Assembly (NCBI RefSeq): GCF_025612915.1
Contig: NC_069115.1
Span: forward strand, 41,985,290 to 42,049,289
Reading direction: 5' to 3'
Length of the DNA stretch: 64,000 bases
From: Magallana angulata
Lineage: Eukaryota > Mollusca > Bivalvia > Ostreida > Ostreidae
Shown here one piece after another: positions 38,291 through 51,998 of this stretch; the first letter of the stretch is position 1; every line of letters begins with the position of its first letter. The notes under the pieces are model-generated. The model was not told the DNA's origin, did no database searches, and saw only the letters and a list, made by a program, of their open reading frames with translations. Made by a program: the position numbers and the translations under genes.

Positions 38291-41200
38291 AGTGCTTTGT
38301 GAGAGATATCGAAGTATGTTTGAGAGGAAAAAAATAATGCAATAGACAGGTTTTTTAAAAGTTTTAAATAGATTTCTTGACTCAGTTAACTGGTATTACA
38401 GTATATTTAGGCTAAGATTGCCAGAAAAGGAAAATTGGGTGTATACGGTGCTTTCCTGCAAAGGAAGCTTGCTAGATCACGGTTATCACTGCCAGATCGG
38501 ATTTTTGGAACTTTCTGTTTACAATCAAAATGAAATCAGTCCATCGCACTGTGCATTCGCAAAAGAAAAATAGGATATCCATGTGCGGATCAGTAACACT
38601 TTTCCTAAAAGTGGCGTTGAGGGGATATCTATGTTTGCCAGATGAGTGCAAGGCGTATTTCAGGTAATTTTGTGATGCCTTCTAGATCCGCTCAAGGTTT
38701 CGTATATTTATTAGCATAAACACAATGTAAATTTAGATTGTTAAACAAGTTATCGTTAATCTATTTATAGATGTTCTGATTGCTCTTGCTTGTTATCCCC
38801 ACAAGTAGGCAAAATAAAAAAAAGGTAAAATCTACTTGTCCAAAATGTGTAACACCAACATAATATGTCTAAAACAAAAAGTGTTATGATACAGTGTTTA
38901 CCAGCACTTTCAATCCTTCTGTTCTATACAAAATTACATATACACAGACCGCTACTGTAAATCATATGGTATGCAGGATTTCTGATTAAAAAATATATTC
39001 AATGACTTTTTTTATGTTGCAAGATTCCACTGTACAGACCACTTTCTGGTTTGTGTCCTGAAGAACTACTGTAACATCAATGACTGGTCGATAATTACAT
39101 TAAGTCTTTATAAATGAGAAGTCACCATTAAAGCACAATTAAACAAATCACATTTTGGCTAGTAATTCTTTGTTTATTTCGGGTTTAACGTTTACGTCCT
39201 GAAACATTTAATGACCAAATCAATTGCAAAACATTTGCAACCATCGATCATACAATTTTTTCTCCGACGCGTGCCTACAGGGTGTATTTTGGTTAAAAAG
39301 TTTAAAACTGTTACGTGTAATATGTATCCACACGAAAAACAAGTCAAGCTAAAACTATTTAAAATTGCTCTTTATTTTCTGTGGTTTTTTTATTTCAACA
39401 TGCACTATTAATTGCAATAAAACATTTTGTTTCTGTTAGGTGTTATTATTTAAAATGCTGTTTCTATTCTCTGGAGAGAACAATTCTTCAAAGGGAACTC
39501 AAATTTCCTCTCTAAATGTTAACTACATTTTAATACAGTAGATTCGTTTTGGTTTTTTTTTTCAGTTTTACAATAAAAGAAACATGTTAATGGTCACTAA
39601 TTGGCTTGTCCGTAACGGCGGCCTCGTTGGGCTCCCTAACCATCCGTCCAAGTATGACAGGCCAAAGTTGGTGTACTGTTGGATAGTTGAATGAATATTT
39701 AAGATTAGGATGTTTCAATTGTTCTTGAAAAAATGGGTTCCCAGAATACTAGTTCTTTGTTTAGGTAATACTGGGATACTGCAAACTGGGATCTCTTAAA
39801 TAGTATACATATCATAACGGTATATATCAAACATTGGGATTGCAATGCATTACTTTACATGTACTTTACATGTATTTACTAATTTATACATGCATATTTT
39901 TACTCGTTTTTTTTTTACTTATATAGTTTTAGTTTTGCATGTATACAGTACTTATCCTTTTACACATACTATACATATTACGCAAAAAGCTAATTACATA
40001 TACACCAAAGTTACATTATTACTGACACACTTTTTACAATGCTTTCATAGCTTTTTTACTCTACGATTACCTTGTCTACACTATGAGCATTGCCAATTTT
40101 CATGTTTCCAAAAAATATGTTAATTTTAAGACATCTTTAGGAAACAAGTCAACAAAACACAAAAGAGAACTTGACTGTCATTGCAATTGAAAATTAACAA
40201 TAATCTATCTTACCTCAGAAGGGAGAAGAACCTGTTAGGTTATGCTCATATCAAATACTTAACTCAGGCACGTAGCAGGGGGGGGGGGCAGGGGGGCCTG
40301 CCCCCCGTCCCCACTTTTCTTGCAGCAACAAATTTTCTTAAATTTACATATAAAAAATTGGAGTTCCCCCCCCCCTCTACTTTTTTGGGAGCATGTAAAA
40401 AATTGGAATGAAAATAAGGAAATGAAGTGTGAAATTAAAATTATAGATAGACGACGCCACAGATTAGGATTTTGAAGAATTTGGAGGGTTTTTGTTGTTG
40501 CTTTTTTGTTTGCTTGTCAAGATTTTTTTGTAATAGACTTTGACCCGTGCGTGTTCGGGTTGACATTGCGTATGATATTGGACATTTAAGAAATGGATAC
40601 ATCGATACACCGTATTGTTGACATTTACATAACCAAGGTTTAAGCCAACAAAAACGTTTTTAGTTTCACTACACTCTGCCTAGTTGGAATAATTTTACAG
40701 TTCCTCGGGACAGGCCTTCGCCACATTTAAAATATCTCCCCATATACCTGTACCCGTAATGTAGCTGAAAATTGAAAAATCGCTCTGAAACGATTTTGGA
40801 AAAAATTAATAAAGCTGCATTGAAAATAACAGTCAAATTATTCATAACAAACCAATTTGAGGCTGTAAATACCTTTCATTTAAAACTTTAATTCATAGTT
40901 TTTAAGAATTCAACACTTTTTCACAAACTTTTTTTTTACTCGCTTCGAATTTATTTTCGAAACTCTCGGGATTTTTTTTTTATATTAAATGCACCGAGTT
41001 ATTGTAAAATCCGAAAAATCCAGATGGTTTCCAGATTTTTAAAGGAATTCTTATTGATTATTGATTAGCGAAGCTTGAATGAGAAAAAACAAAACAAATT
41101 GGTAATCTTCAAGTACCAATAATGTTTAAAATATAGAAAACAAAAGACAGTACTCTTTCCGATTTCTCGGTATTAAAGCCCAAAATTCGAGTCTACTATT

Positions 41201-41657
41201 TTAATAAAGTAGAATAGATGAGTCTTGCCCCAGACTTTCAAAAACGATGCTACGCCTGTTACTTTGAGATGAACAAACTCTAGTACAAGAGAGCATGTCC
41301 TTATTAGGTGCCTGCTACGCCCAAAACCTACAAAACCATCACGGGTATTTAAATACATTACCAGTTGGGTGAGTGTTAAGGTACTGAAATAAGATTTATG
41401 GACACCTGATATGGATTAAATTATATGGACAGGTGAAACCTATGGCAAACAGTTTGGACGTTAAATGTGACATCTAAATGTAAATAATTCATGCATTTAT
41501 TTCTTGCCAATTCAATTGATGTCTTTACTTGATCCTCAGCTACATACATGTATCTGTCGTACAGTTTTGTCAATATTATACAGCTGAGCATTCGATTTCA
41601 TAATTACATGCTACTTTTTAGTTTCTCGAGCTTGTTTACTTTATATTTACGGAATCA

Positions 41658-41746
<89 letters not shown>

Positions 41747-42042
41747 CGTTATATTACTAACAGGAAACAAATGTAACCGAGCAGTGAAGATGGAGATGGT
41801 GTATCTGATGGTATCACACAGATAAATATTCAGCTTGTACGTAATTAGTATCAACCGCCTCATCTATATTTCATGTCCTCTTTTAACTTCCGACTTGTAT
41901 TGACTTTCCTTTGTAACATTCTCTGCCAACCCAATTGCTGTCGTTTCTGGACACATTGTTGGATTTTGGAGGAAAAAAGATTAGCAAAACAATCCTTTAA
42001 ACAATATCATATATATTGATATTATTAGAATAAATCGGCGCA
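38291..42042. other. Intergenic between genes 5 and 6: no gene
   Basis: About 38310-38410 matches the gene 3 3' flank. About 38800-38945 is the partner of the repeat at 27945. At 40277-40310 a G-run/C-run palindrome (GGGGGGCCTGCCCCCC) is followed by another C run at 40366. A (TA)n array at 41662-41742 lies about 300 bp upstream of gene 6. No supported coding exon. Confidence 0.55.
41662..41742. repeat. (TA)n array, about 80 bp
   Basis: Uninterrupted AT dinucleotides upstream of gene 6. Confidence 0.97.
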
Positions 42043-43049
42043 ATGAAGTATCAGCTTTATGTTGTCCTCTGTTTGTATTGCAGTACTACATTTTGCGTAT
42101 CTTTGAACTGCGAAAGGTAAGTTTCACACTATTTTGTTTCTGTTTACAACAGCTAGCGATTTTAAAAAGAAATATTTAAACTGATTTTTATACTTCATTA
42201 GTTATTTGATGAAATTCTTGTAAATTTTAAATACCTTCTGATATATTCGATCACTAGTGATTTTAATTTAAAAATTAATATTCTTAAAAGGAACTCGGAT
42301 GAAAATTGTCTTGAGGATTGCCAGTGGAACGAGAGTTTAAACAAATGCGTTGGTCAGTTTCTATGTATGAAATAAAACCATATGTTTTTGTATTGCGACA
42401 GTATATTTTTTCAAAGTCATTATAACTTAATGTTCACCTAATGTTGCTTTTTGTATCGTTGTTTAATGTTTCTGTCACACGACAGATTGTAACGTTGGAT
42501 CATATGGGAAAAACTGTTCCAGTCCATGCAGGTATCCAAATTATGGAAGAGATTGTCAACAAGATTGTTCGTACTGCAACGAAGAATTGTGCGATTCTAC
42601 ATTAGGTTGTACGAAAAATTATGGAACAACACAAAGGGGTACACAACTTAAAGATAATATGTAGAAAAGATATAATTAATTTCATTAGGGACAATATACA
42701 GTATTTTAAGGGCCTAAATTAGCCCCATTATGAAACTCATAGTGTTAACTCCTATATTATGTGCTTAAATTAAGCAAATGTTATGTAGCCTTATCTAAGA
42801 AATTCTTTTAAAACTACCATAACATTTTGATACTTTTATTCGTTTCATCTTTTAATGAAAAATTTAGGTTCAAAAGCATCAAAGGAAATCACTTTTGGTT
42901 CAGTTCAACTTGATTACGTGATCATCGGAGTAATGGCATCCGGGTTTTTAGTTACTTTTATAGCCATTGCCTATTTGTTTAGAAGAAAAAAACAATGGGT
43001 CCGAAATATCAGAACTTCATCTTTTGTCGACAGACTTAGTTACCACTGA
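42043..43049 (+). CDS. Gene 6: small one-EGF transmembrane protein, type B
   Basis: Four exons: 42043-42116 (signal, MKYQLYVVLCLYCSTTFCVS), 42291-42352 (LEDCQW module), 42486-42638 (EGF-like, 153 nt) and 42868-43049 (helix and tail). Phases 2,1,1; the frame closes at 157 codons (156 aa). All four N-terminal Cys and all eight EGF Cys are present (CRYPNYGRDCQQDC), as is the NCS sequon. The helix is around VIIGVMASGFLVTFIAIAY, then a basic tail of about 25 residues ending FVDRLSYH, similar to the gene 2 tail end. AATAAA lies at 43332. This is the most compact copy, about 1 kb, free of transposons, and a good reference for the family structure. Role unknown; predicted cell surface. Confidence 0.9.
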
Positions 43050-45243
43050 GAATGAGTTTGATTCGAACTCTCACAAAAAGAAAAGATGTGCTTTTATGTT
43101 TTACTCATTGGTTGGTTGAAATTGAAGGACAAGTGCGGAAAGTGGAAGATGATGTAAAATCGATGTGTTGATATAAGATTACTTAATTGATTGTTGGTTT
43201 AAGCAAACTGGTATTGATAATTATGTAATGAGTTGTTCGAAATCATGGTATTACTTATGAATGTAATTTTGTGTATATTATAAGATGTACATGATTGTAT
43301 GTTTGTATGTTTGTAAATAATCATTAAATGGAATAAACAGTGTTTTTTGTCTTGCTAATATATTCAACTGAAATAGATATAAATTGACATGAATAATAGA
43401 TATACATGTATAACAATACAATACAATTCACTATTACGATAATAGAAATAAAACCAACTTAGCTGTAAGCAGTTTTGCTGTATCAATGTATTACTGCATA
43501 TACATGTAATCTTAATTTTAACGTACTTAGCTCTACTGTATACGTAGTCACATATATTTTCTCTTTCTTGAAGTGAATAATGTTTATGTTTGTAAACAAA
43601 AATTATGTTCATCAACTCTTGATTCTAATATTTTTTTGCTGGTTAAATGTGTTGCATTTATCTTAAATAGGGCTTACAGTTAAATTTAAATGGTTTATTG
43701 TGTATTTATGGCGCAATAAGTATGAATGGTAAACGTTACTAACATCATCAAATGGACCAGACACATTCCCGAATGTATTGTGTGTTAATCACATTATAAT
43801 TACATCTACCGAGTATGATTCCCTCTATTTCTTAGATAACTTATGGTTAATTCATAGCTCTATTGAAACGGACAGGACTGGCATCTGCACACCCTGTTAA
43901 TTGATTGGTCTAAACCTATAGCGATCTAGGAAATATCGCGGACTGCACGACCTAATACTGATGTAAATCTCGAAATTCCGTAGGAGAGATCTTGGCTGTT
44001 TCTTTTACCTAACAGACTGATGTACATTAACAATAATTTAGTGAATTTAATTTATTTTTAACAATCAGTTAACACTCAGTTGATTTGTTTGTTAAAAAAG
44101 ATGCAAATAAAAAAAAAATGAAAAAATGCTTTCTTTTGTAATTCATGAGGGTTATAAAGGTAGCGATCATTGCAGGACAAATTAACCTAACCCGCTTACG
44201 CAGATTATATATTTTTGCTGCAATGTCCCGACTTCATATCCCCCATCAATCTCCAAGCAAAAGAATTTTTTTTTTGTTTAAATATGTTACCTTTAAAATT
44301 GTCTAGATAGATTTCGTATAACAGATATTTATTGAAACCGACAACTGCTTTAAAATGATGTCGGTCGTTCAAAGTGTTGTTTTGACGGTGGAGATAAGTT
44401 TTGTCGATTATCATTAGCCGTCATATCAAGGGCCGTCCTACAAAGTCCTTTAGTCAAACAAGACTAAAATGAGTTTTCAAAAGATCCGGGTATTTTTTTT
44501 TTAGTTATCTTAAAATTCATACCTAGGGGTATATTTGTATTAATACGTTAAGCAAAACACTAGATGCGGAAACCAGTACTGAGCAATTAATATTAGGAAC
44601 CTAGGAATATATTGTTGAAATTTTCCGCGTTTATGCTCAACTGTATTGCTCAAGTAGTTGACATCCGTAATGGTGAGTATTAGCAGTTTGAGCGTTGTAT
44701 TTGAACGACCTGGGTAAAGGTAACGCTATAACAAACACTATGAATATATAGTTTACGATTAAATACACATACACAGATTAAATACGACTAAACAAAAATC
44801 GTAATTTGCTGTGTATTCTATAATGTACATATGTGATGAAATCTAATAACATAAGCTATTTGTACTACCTAGGTTATTATTTTTCTAAATGACGTATATA
44901 CAATTACTAATAGTTGGTATAACAAAAAATCTGAAAAAATGATACTGCTTTTTATAGCTGTTCACGATTTAACAAATCGAAATGCTCTAATGTTTCAAAA
45001 TGGAATTTGTAAACATTTAGTCATAATCCGTTGGGCTTTTTGCGATTTCTGTAAAATAAAGTCATAGGCACACACTTACCAGATATATTAAATTATTATG
45101 GCTCACTAGCTTTGTCTTTCCTGATACGTATTTATAGCATCAAATCATTTTTAGTGGCGTGCTAACAGTAAACGGAAAAAGGAAACCCATGTATTTTGAG
45201 ATAGGTTCCAATAACTATCGTCTGCAAATAACATTTTGTTGCA
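43050..45243. other. Intergenic between genes 6 and 7; dispersed repeat, no gene
   Basis: The gene 6 3' end (AATAAA at 43332) is followed by AT-rich sequence. About 43795-44090 is a relative of the repeat at 920-1250. No exon relics were found. Confidence 0.55.
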
Positions 45244-46024
45244 ATGGTATTCCAACTCTTTGTTTGTTTTCATTTGCTCTGCAACATCACATCATTTGCA
45301 AAAGGTAAGCCTAATAAGTTACATACACTTTTTTTTCTATGAACAAAACATGGACATGTTATTTCACTAGCATTTCAAGAAAGCAGAAAAGCACAGTTTT
45401 GTCTAATGGTAATTCTTTCCATATTGTAGACAATTTCCTTCTTGAACGTGTAATATTGTAGTCAAAATTAACAGCATCGTGATTAATAAAGAATGATGCA
45501 GAATGGTAAAGATTTAAGGAAATGTTATTATAAAAAGTAAATTAAATTATCCATTATAGACATGTATCTGTTTTTAAACGTGTGATTTATCCTGCTCTGT
45601 TTTGATAGAATGTAAAATCGGATATATCGGAAGTAACTGCTCGAGTCCATGCAGATATCCAAGTTATGGAAAAGGTTGTCAATTTGAATGTTCGAATTGC
45701 TCGAAGGAAATGTGTGATGCAAGATTTGGCTGTTTGATTCCTGATGAATCAATAGACAAAGGTAGTAACTGCATTAAAAATAAATAATGATTTTTTGCAT
45801 CCAAAGGATTACATGCATCATTCATGGTTTATATTGTTCTCATTAATCTTTATTTCGCATCACTTTTTCTTTTAGATAATACTACACTGAGCGAGGATTC
45901 AATTCAACTGATTTATGTGACTATAGGATTGATTTCATCCGGGTTTTTCATTTTATTTACTTCTGTTGCCTGTATGTTTCTAATTAGAGGTCGATCGGCC
46001 AGACATGAGAGATCGCGGTACTAA
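45244..46024 (+). CDS. Gene 7: minimal EGF transmembrane protein, type B, lacks the EDCQW exon
   Basis: Three exons only: 45244-45304 (signal, MVFQLFVCFHLLCNITSFAK), 45609-45761 (EGF-like, 153 nt, eight Cys, CRYPSYGKGCQFEC) and 45876-46024 (helix and tail). In its relatives exon 1 ends in phase 2; here it ends in phase 1, exactly what is needed to join the EGF exon once the phase 2-to-1 EDCQW exon is missing. The frame closes at 121 codons (120 aa). No EDCQW-like exon is visible in the 304-bp first intron. The helix is around VTIGLISSGFFILF; the tail is short and basic, ending RHERSRY. AATAAA lies at 46110. It looks intact and is the smallest member. It follows gene 6, the only place where two B types are adjacent. 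Confidence 0.86.
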
Positions 46025-46540
46025 CCTGTAGAAATATCGTGTGAAAACTGTATCTTTTCCGCCCAATGGAAACAATCTAATAATTTTGTATCTATTCGAT
46101 CTATCTAGGAATAAAACTGCATAAAAAGACTGTATACTTTGGTTTTATTTATTATTAAATAATATTTACCTTTATAATCAGACGAAAGATCTTTATAAAT
46201 CTACATGTATAAGAAAGGTCAAATTTTGAAGCTATTTTGATTTCCTCCTCTCTTGAAATAATAGCTGATGGCCAAAACTATCAAAATAAAGAGTTTAAGC
46301 AGATCTAATAGGTATATTGTTGACAATCCATCCTTCTTAAGGTAATTATATTTTGAAATACAAACCAGTCTTCACAATTAAGAACAAACTTGTCGTTTAA
46401 TCAAACTTACTTTGTACAAGCATTTGAATTTTTGGTAGCAAATTAAATTTAGTAAATACTTTTTTGTTAAATTTCTTACTTAGTCTGTTTCTATTACAAT
46501 ATATGATACATTTAGATAGTTTTACTGTCTTTAATTTACT

Positions 46541-46638
<98 letters not shown>

Positions 46639-48301
46639 TATATATGAATATCTTGTAAAGGACTAAATCCATGTTTAGCCAAAATCGGCCTAACGTCAAA
46701 AGCAATTAAAATTGTATTAAAAATATTCTAAAACATTTTTTCATTCGTTATGTAACTTTTTTTTTGTGTTTAAGGATTCAGAAATTATATTTCTGATGTT
46801 TATTTGAAGACACTATAATAGCGAAAAACGCGTGCTTTTTATAGCGTCAAGCATGACGTTACGTCTTTAAAAGAGCCTTCAAGTAAATTACATATTAACT
46901 ATATTGTTATCTATGAAATTGAATGTATTTGTCATTAAATTGAAGTTAAAGATAAGTTCATTATCAGAATTTAATCGAGAAAGAAACGGACTTGAATTTT
47001 TTTTTACCCAAATGGCACACCTTAGTTTCCGTAAAGTCGGCCATTGTGACACGATTTCGCACGGTGACAAACAGGATTGTACAGCGACAAATGCAAAGGA
47101 TTTCATCGACGCATTTGTAAAGTAAGTGTTATAAAACATCTCGATATTCTCTCTGTAACGTAAGGAAATATAAAATAAGAAATATTTGAATTGTTTTATA
47201 TAAAAAGAGTTAGATCAACGGTCGAGTCACATGTAATGTACAACACGCTGCATAGCCGCATGGTATGGTGTGTTGGCAGCGTTTCCATTTCATTGCGGGA
47301 AAAAGTTCACTTCACTATAGATTGGTTTATTATTGTTTAATTGCTATTTAAAGTATTATTTATTAATACATATCATGCATTTTTCATCAGCTGATCTGAG
47401 ACACTCACACATTTACCCAATTCCAAGAATGTACAAGGATATACATTAAATCCAGCCTGAATGCAAAACAAAGAAGAGCTACATGTATTAAAAAAAAAAC
47501 AACGACAGCAATAACTATACTCTATTTGTAACATATTTTAAGCTCTAGTGACTACATAGCATATATGTAACTACCATTTTCAACCCAAACAATGACTCAT
47601 ATATTTAAAAAATATATAAAAGAATAATTACATGTAACATATTTAACACAGAAATTAAAATAGCAAATAATGGGTAACAAATATGGTAATCATAAAGTAA
47701 ATGATTCTTTGTTATGGCACATTGTCAATTAGTTTAAAAATGAGATGACAAAATGATTCAATATTTAACGAACATGATAACAGAACACATCATGCAAAAT
47801 GCACTGACATTAGTCTATACAGAGGAGATACCCCTATCTAGTGCAAACAATGTTTTCAAGTTATACAAACATATATATACCAGTAATCAGGGTACAATTT
47901 ATCTGCAGTGAAGATTTTGTAATTGACAAGAAGGTTGCATATAAATAAAAACTAGGTAGTGTGCTTCCATCATGATTTAGATAGATTGTATATACTTATC
48001 GACAACAATAAACATCTTATTTAAATTAATACACAAAAATATCTTTTGACACTGTATTAGAATTTTCTACTAGTATATATGTAAAAAAAAATTATGATAT
48101 AATTCTCGCTTAAGTCATAATATGTTACAATTGACAAATTGTTGATTACAAAACATTTGTGTGATAATAATGCAACCAGATCTGTATTGTGTTTAAATGA
48201 ATCAGATAAATAAATATTTCATATTATAAATCAAAAATGTTCATATTTTCAGGATACCAACAGAGTCTGATTAATCACTAGAAGAAGAAAAATGAACTCA
48301 G
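46025..48301. other. Intergenic between gene 7 and transposase; no gene
   Basis: Contains a (TA)n array at 46549-46636. The open frame 46904-47125 ends next to a GTAAGT but has no recognisable domain and an antisense frame of similar length, so I do not call it. The remainder is AT-rich and includes the probable 3' UTR of the - strand transposase-like gene. Confidence 0.5.
46549..46636. repeat. (TA)n array, about 88 bp
   Basis: Uninterrupted AT dinucleotides downstream of gene 7. Confidence 0.97.
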
Positions 48302-50608
48302 TTACTCCTCTACCTCACTGTCATCACTGTCCTCAGATTCGTCAATGACAGCTGCATCAGTGACAAACTCGGACCAGTCTTGAATAGACGAAATAGCCTC
48401 CCTGTTGTGTCTCCCAACAGCGAGAAACCAGATAACGGCGGCGACATGGGAACATACTCCCACAACACGGGCACCCGCTCGACATCTGCAATACCATGCA
48501 GCGATCTCAGACTCGGAAAACTGGATCCAGAGCAGATACTGTCGGGAAGAAACATGACGACTCTGTAGCTTGACCCTGATAAGCCCATGGAACTCACTGT
48601 GAACCAAGATATCCACATCCCCCTCCAAATACTCCTGAATATAACTTGGACACAACTTCAGTTGATAAACTCCACAGGTCAGATTTCGTATGTCATCTTC
48701 GCTGATGTTGGGGAATTCCAAAGAATCAGTAGCCACTTCCCACTTTACAGACTTCTTATCCAGACAGTTTTCTTCAACAAATGTCTTTAAAGAGTTAACT
48801 TTTGTTGACAAATACCTCATTTTGCATGCAAGGGCCATGTCTTCATCTTCACTTCCCGTCGACAGAGGCTTGCAGTAACGGTTGGAGAGGGCACACACGA
48901 TGCGCACATAGTCACCGATAAATGGCACTTGATTGGTTGGAAGAACATGAGCAAGGTACTTCCATCGCTTTATCCTTGCATTGGCTGCCTCAACAACCCA
49001 ACGAATCTGAAAAGTTAAAAACAAGCACCACTCATAAAAAAGGTAAAAGTGCCTCATTAAAAATTAACAGTGGGTATATTTCTTTACTAAAAGAAAAAAA
49101 ATTAAAATGATGAAAATCATAAAATCAATGATTTGGAACAGCATTTGTTTATATTTCAGATGAAGACAGATGTAGAATAATTGTATAATGTAATTGTATT
49201 GAAGTTTTTCTGACATGATGATTGATGATTGAATTTATGTTGTAGGTCTGGTAATCAAAATATGAAAACAACTAACCTTGGTGACCAGACGAGAGGCATT
49301 GGCATCTAAGGTTGTCATCTGCTTCTGCCCTCTGCTCATCAGGCGAGGCATTTCGGCCCTTATTCCCAGCTCCTCGAGCATATCGACTGAATCTCGGAAG
49401 CCTCTGTCTACAACAAAAACATCATCTTCATGGAACCAGCCCTTCAGATCTTCTACATTGGTATGAAGCATATGGTTGAGGATAGTGGCATCATTATTCC
49501 TAGCTAGGTAGGGTCCAAGAACTGTTAGAAAGTATCCGTCTGTGGATGTGACAACCATGGGTTTAACAAGGGGCCTGCCTTTATGTAAACTATATGATTT
49601 CCGTTGAAACTGGAAGTTGTTACTTTTCTGAATATATATATAAGTTCCATCCAAAACAGCAATAGCTTTCTTATTTGTAAAATCACCAAAAAGTTCCTGT
49701 GCCAGAGGTCTTGTATGATTTTCTATAATTTCTTCTCTTGTTGTATGTTGTAGTCCAAGATGATGTGGTACAAATGACTTCATGAGTGCTGTACGGACTG
49801 ATTTTACTGCTCTACAGAGGGAAGACTTTGAAATTCCAAAAATCGTGGCCAGAAGTTGATTTGACATTCCTGATCTCAGTTTCAGAAGAAAGATTCCAAG
49901 TGACATCCTTGTGCCTCGGTTTTGTGTGTTTCGAATATCACTGGAAATAAAGGAATGGAGGTCTTCAAAGTTTTCTTTAGAGATACCAGTCAGTGCCATA
50001 TAATCACTGTTGCTCATGGTAGACAGTTCAAAAGAAAATCTGCTTGTTGAGGTCTGGAGGGCATAATTTCGTATTTTTTGGATCAGTTCCAGCACTGTCG
50101 ACTTGTTTACAAATGAAGACTCGAATGTCTGTATTTTGGTCAAAACACCAGGTCTAAACTCTCCTTCATCAATGTGGGATGGACAACATCTGCTTCCAGG
50201 TGGGATGATGATTTCATGGTGAAGAAAGGCTGAAAATCTAGCTGCTGAAGACACGACAACAAGTTTAGGACCCGGTCGCTTGCAGATTAAGCAGTAAGCA
50301 TGTGAAGAAGGTGTTCTCTGGAGAGGCAAAGATATAGATGGTGGACTGCACATTCCTGGTTGTAGAGGCTGACACACAGGAAGGGAACTAGACTTCTGCT
50401 GGCATGTTTTCTGGTTTCCATGGTAGCGATGTCTGCACTTGTTGCACAAAATGTCATTTGAGTTTGCCTCAACAAGAAAGTTCTTTCTGAGGAAGCGACG
50501 GATTGCTGTTGACTCACATTTTTTTCTGTCATTTGGCCTTGTTCTTTTTTTGCAAAGGATGCATGGGAAAATCTTTTTACTCTCTGTTTTCATTTGATCT
50601 TCATTCAT
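48302..50608 (-). CDS. DDE transposase-like protein with C-terminal SWIM zinc finger
   Basis: Two coding exons, 50608-49277 and 49006-48302, separated by a 270-bp GT/AG intron in phase 0; the frame closes at 678 aa. In order: two Cys-rich zinc-binding-like parts (C16-C19..C55-C58 and C106-C109..C141-C142-H145), a helix-turn-helix-like part at about 235-270, and a DDE_Tnp_4-type catalytic core with D320 (VLDGTYIYI), D401 (VVDRGFRDS) and E450 (VVEAANARIKRWK). A SWIM motif (C617xC619..C629xH631) and an acidic end follow. The intron lies between the second D and the E. I chose the start just after a TTTTCAG acceptor at 50620; an upstream non-coding exon ending at 51649 before GTATGT is possible. 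No stops or frame breaks. The family relates to PIF/Harbinger and IS5-like enzymes. It could be an active transposase or a domesticated gene; no terminal repeats were found. Confidence 0.85.
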
Positions 50609-51084
50609 TTTTATGTTCTGAAAATACAAAACAAAAATGTAGTGATACACAACTTTAATGTTCACTAAAAAATAAAGATATCATTTTATATGTATTGTGA
50701 ATATTTATGTTTACAACTACTAAGCAAATACTTGCAATGTATCAAGTATAAAATAACTTTATAGAAAAACTCAAACTGACAAACTGTAGAATTACAGTGC
50801 CCCCCCCCCCCCCAATGTATTTAATGGAACTGTCAGTCTAATATTTTTTGGAGCTGCAGACCTTCAGTTGTGTTACAAGTGTTGTTTTTGACATGTGATC
50901 AATATATTATCATTTACACATATTTTTCTAGATTAACTTTAATTGCTATAATATGATGATAAACTATAATTGCCAAATTATGATGAAAATGGTTTTTTTT
51001 TTGGGGGGGGGGGGTTATAGTAAAAAAGTGTATATTGAAAAAAGGTGTACTCAATATTTTTTCTATCCAATATTTAAAGAAAAA

Positions 51085-51170
51085 AATATAGCGCGCCCAG
51101 CGGTGATCGATCCCGGATCGTCGTATTTACAGTCGAGAACGCTACCTTTACACCACTCAGACTACGGTAG
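51085..51170 (-). repeat. tRNA-like (SINE head) fragment
   Basis: On the - strand, TAGTCTGAGTGGTGTAAAGG resembles a tRNA A box, ACTGTAAAT could be an anticodon loop with GTA, and GGGATCGATCACC resembles a B box. Stems are imperfect. It looks like a tRNA-derived SINE head or tRNA pseudogene. Confidence 0.45.
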
Positions 51171-51998
51171 TTGTGGGAATTATATGCTGTACAGTACACT
51201 AAAAAAAACTTTAAAACAAAACACTTGGCCGTTTTTCCTTCTATTAAGAAAATAATTATGGTTTATACAGGTTGATTTATTTACTAAATATATATTTTCC
51301 ATTAGCCTATATTGCGTCCTTCATTTTTTTATTTCTAAATATAGACGACTAACGTTCACTCTTTGCCTACATGACATCTGCTATACTGGCTCGCCAGTAT
51401 GCATTTTAGTATCGGCAATCGAATATTGATTGTTTTTAGACCAAATCTTCAGATTAATAATCATTCTTGTATGTTTTTAATTACATGCCTATATAAAAAC
51501 AGTCTTTAAGGCTGAGTAACGTATACACGGATTGAACAATCTTCTCATCTGTCAAATAGTATCATGCAGACGAACGTTGCGAACAATATTATTTATTCAA
51601 GAAAAAATCAACAGAAATCTACGTATTCAATCAAATTCTTATACATACCTTCAGAGTTCTTCTTTCTTCATTTTCTATAGGTTTTGTTGATCTTTCGTTC
51701 GTGTATTTTCAAGATTAATCACGCAAAGTAAAAGTCGCTGTTTGTTTACGTATGCAAATAAGCATGTATGGAATGTCGTGCATGCGCAAAATTTGGTGTT
51801 AAAATTGAACACATATACGTTTCATTAACAACACACTGTACCTTTTTATTTTTCAGATTAGATGACAATTACACAATGTGTTTGATTCTTGTGGTTTTTA
51901 TATTTTTAAAACAAAAAGGTGTGAAAAAACGTGCAATACTGTCAAAAAATAAGTAAATCCGGATTGCTCCTCTTCTTGTTTACATTTTAATTTTCATC

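Noticed and set aside
46904-47125. Possible exon ending next to a GTAAGT donor
   Set aside because: No domain, no acceptor partner and an equally long antisense frame; too weak to call.
48380-49110. Several + strand frames opposite the transposase
   Set aside because: They are antisense shadows of the - strand coding exon, which has the recognisable catalytic and SWIM motifs.
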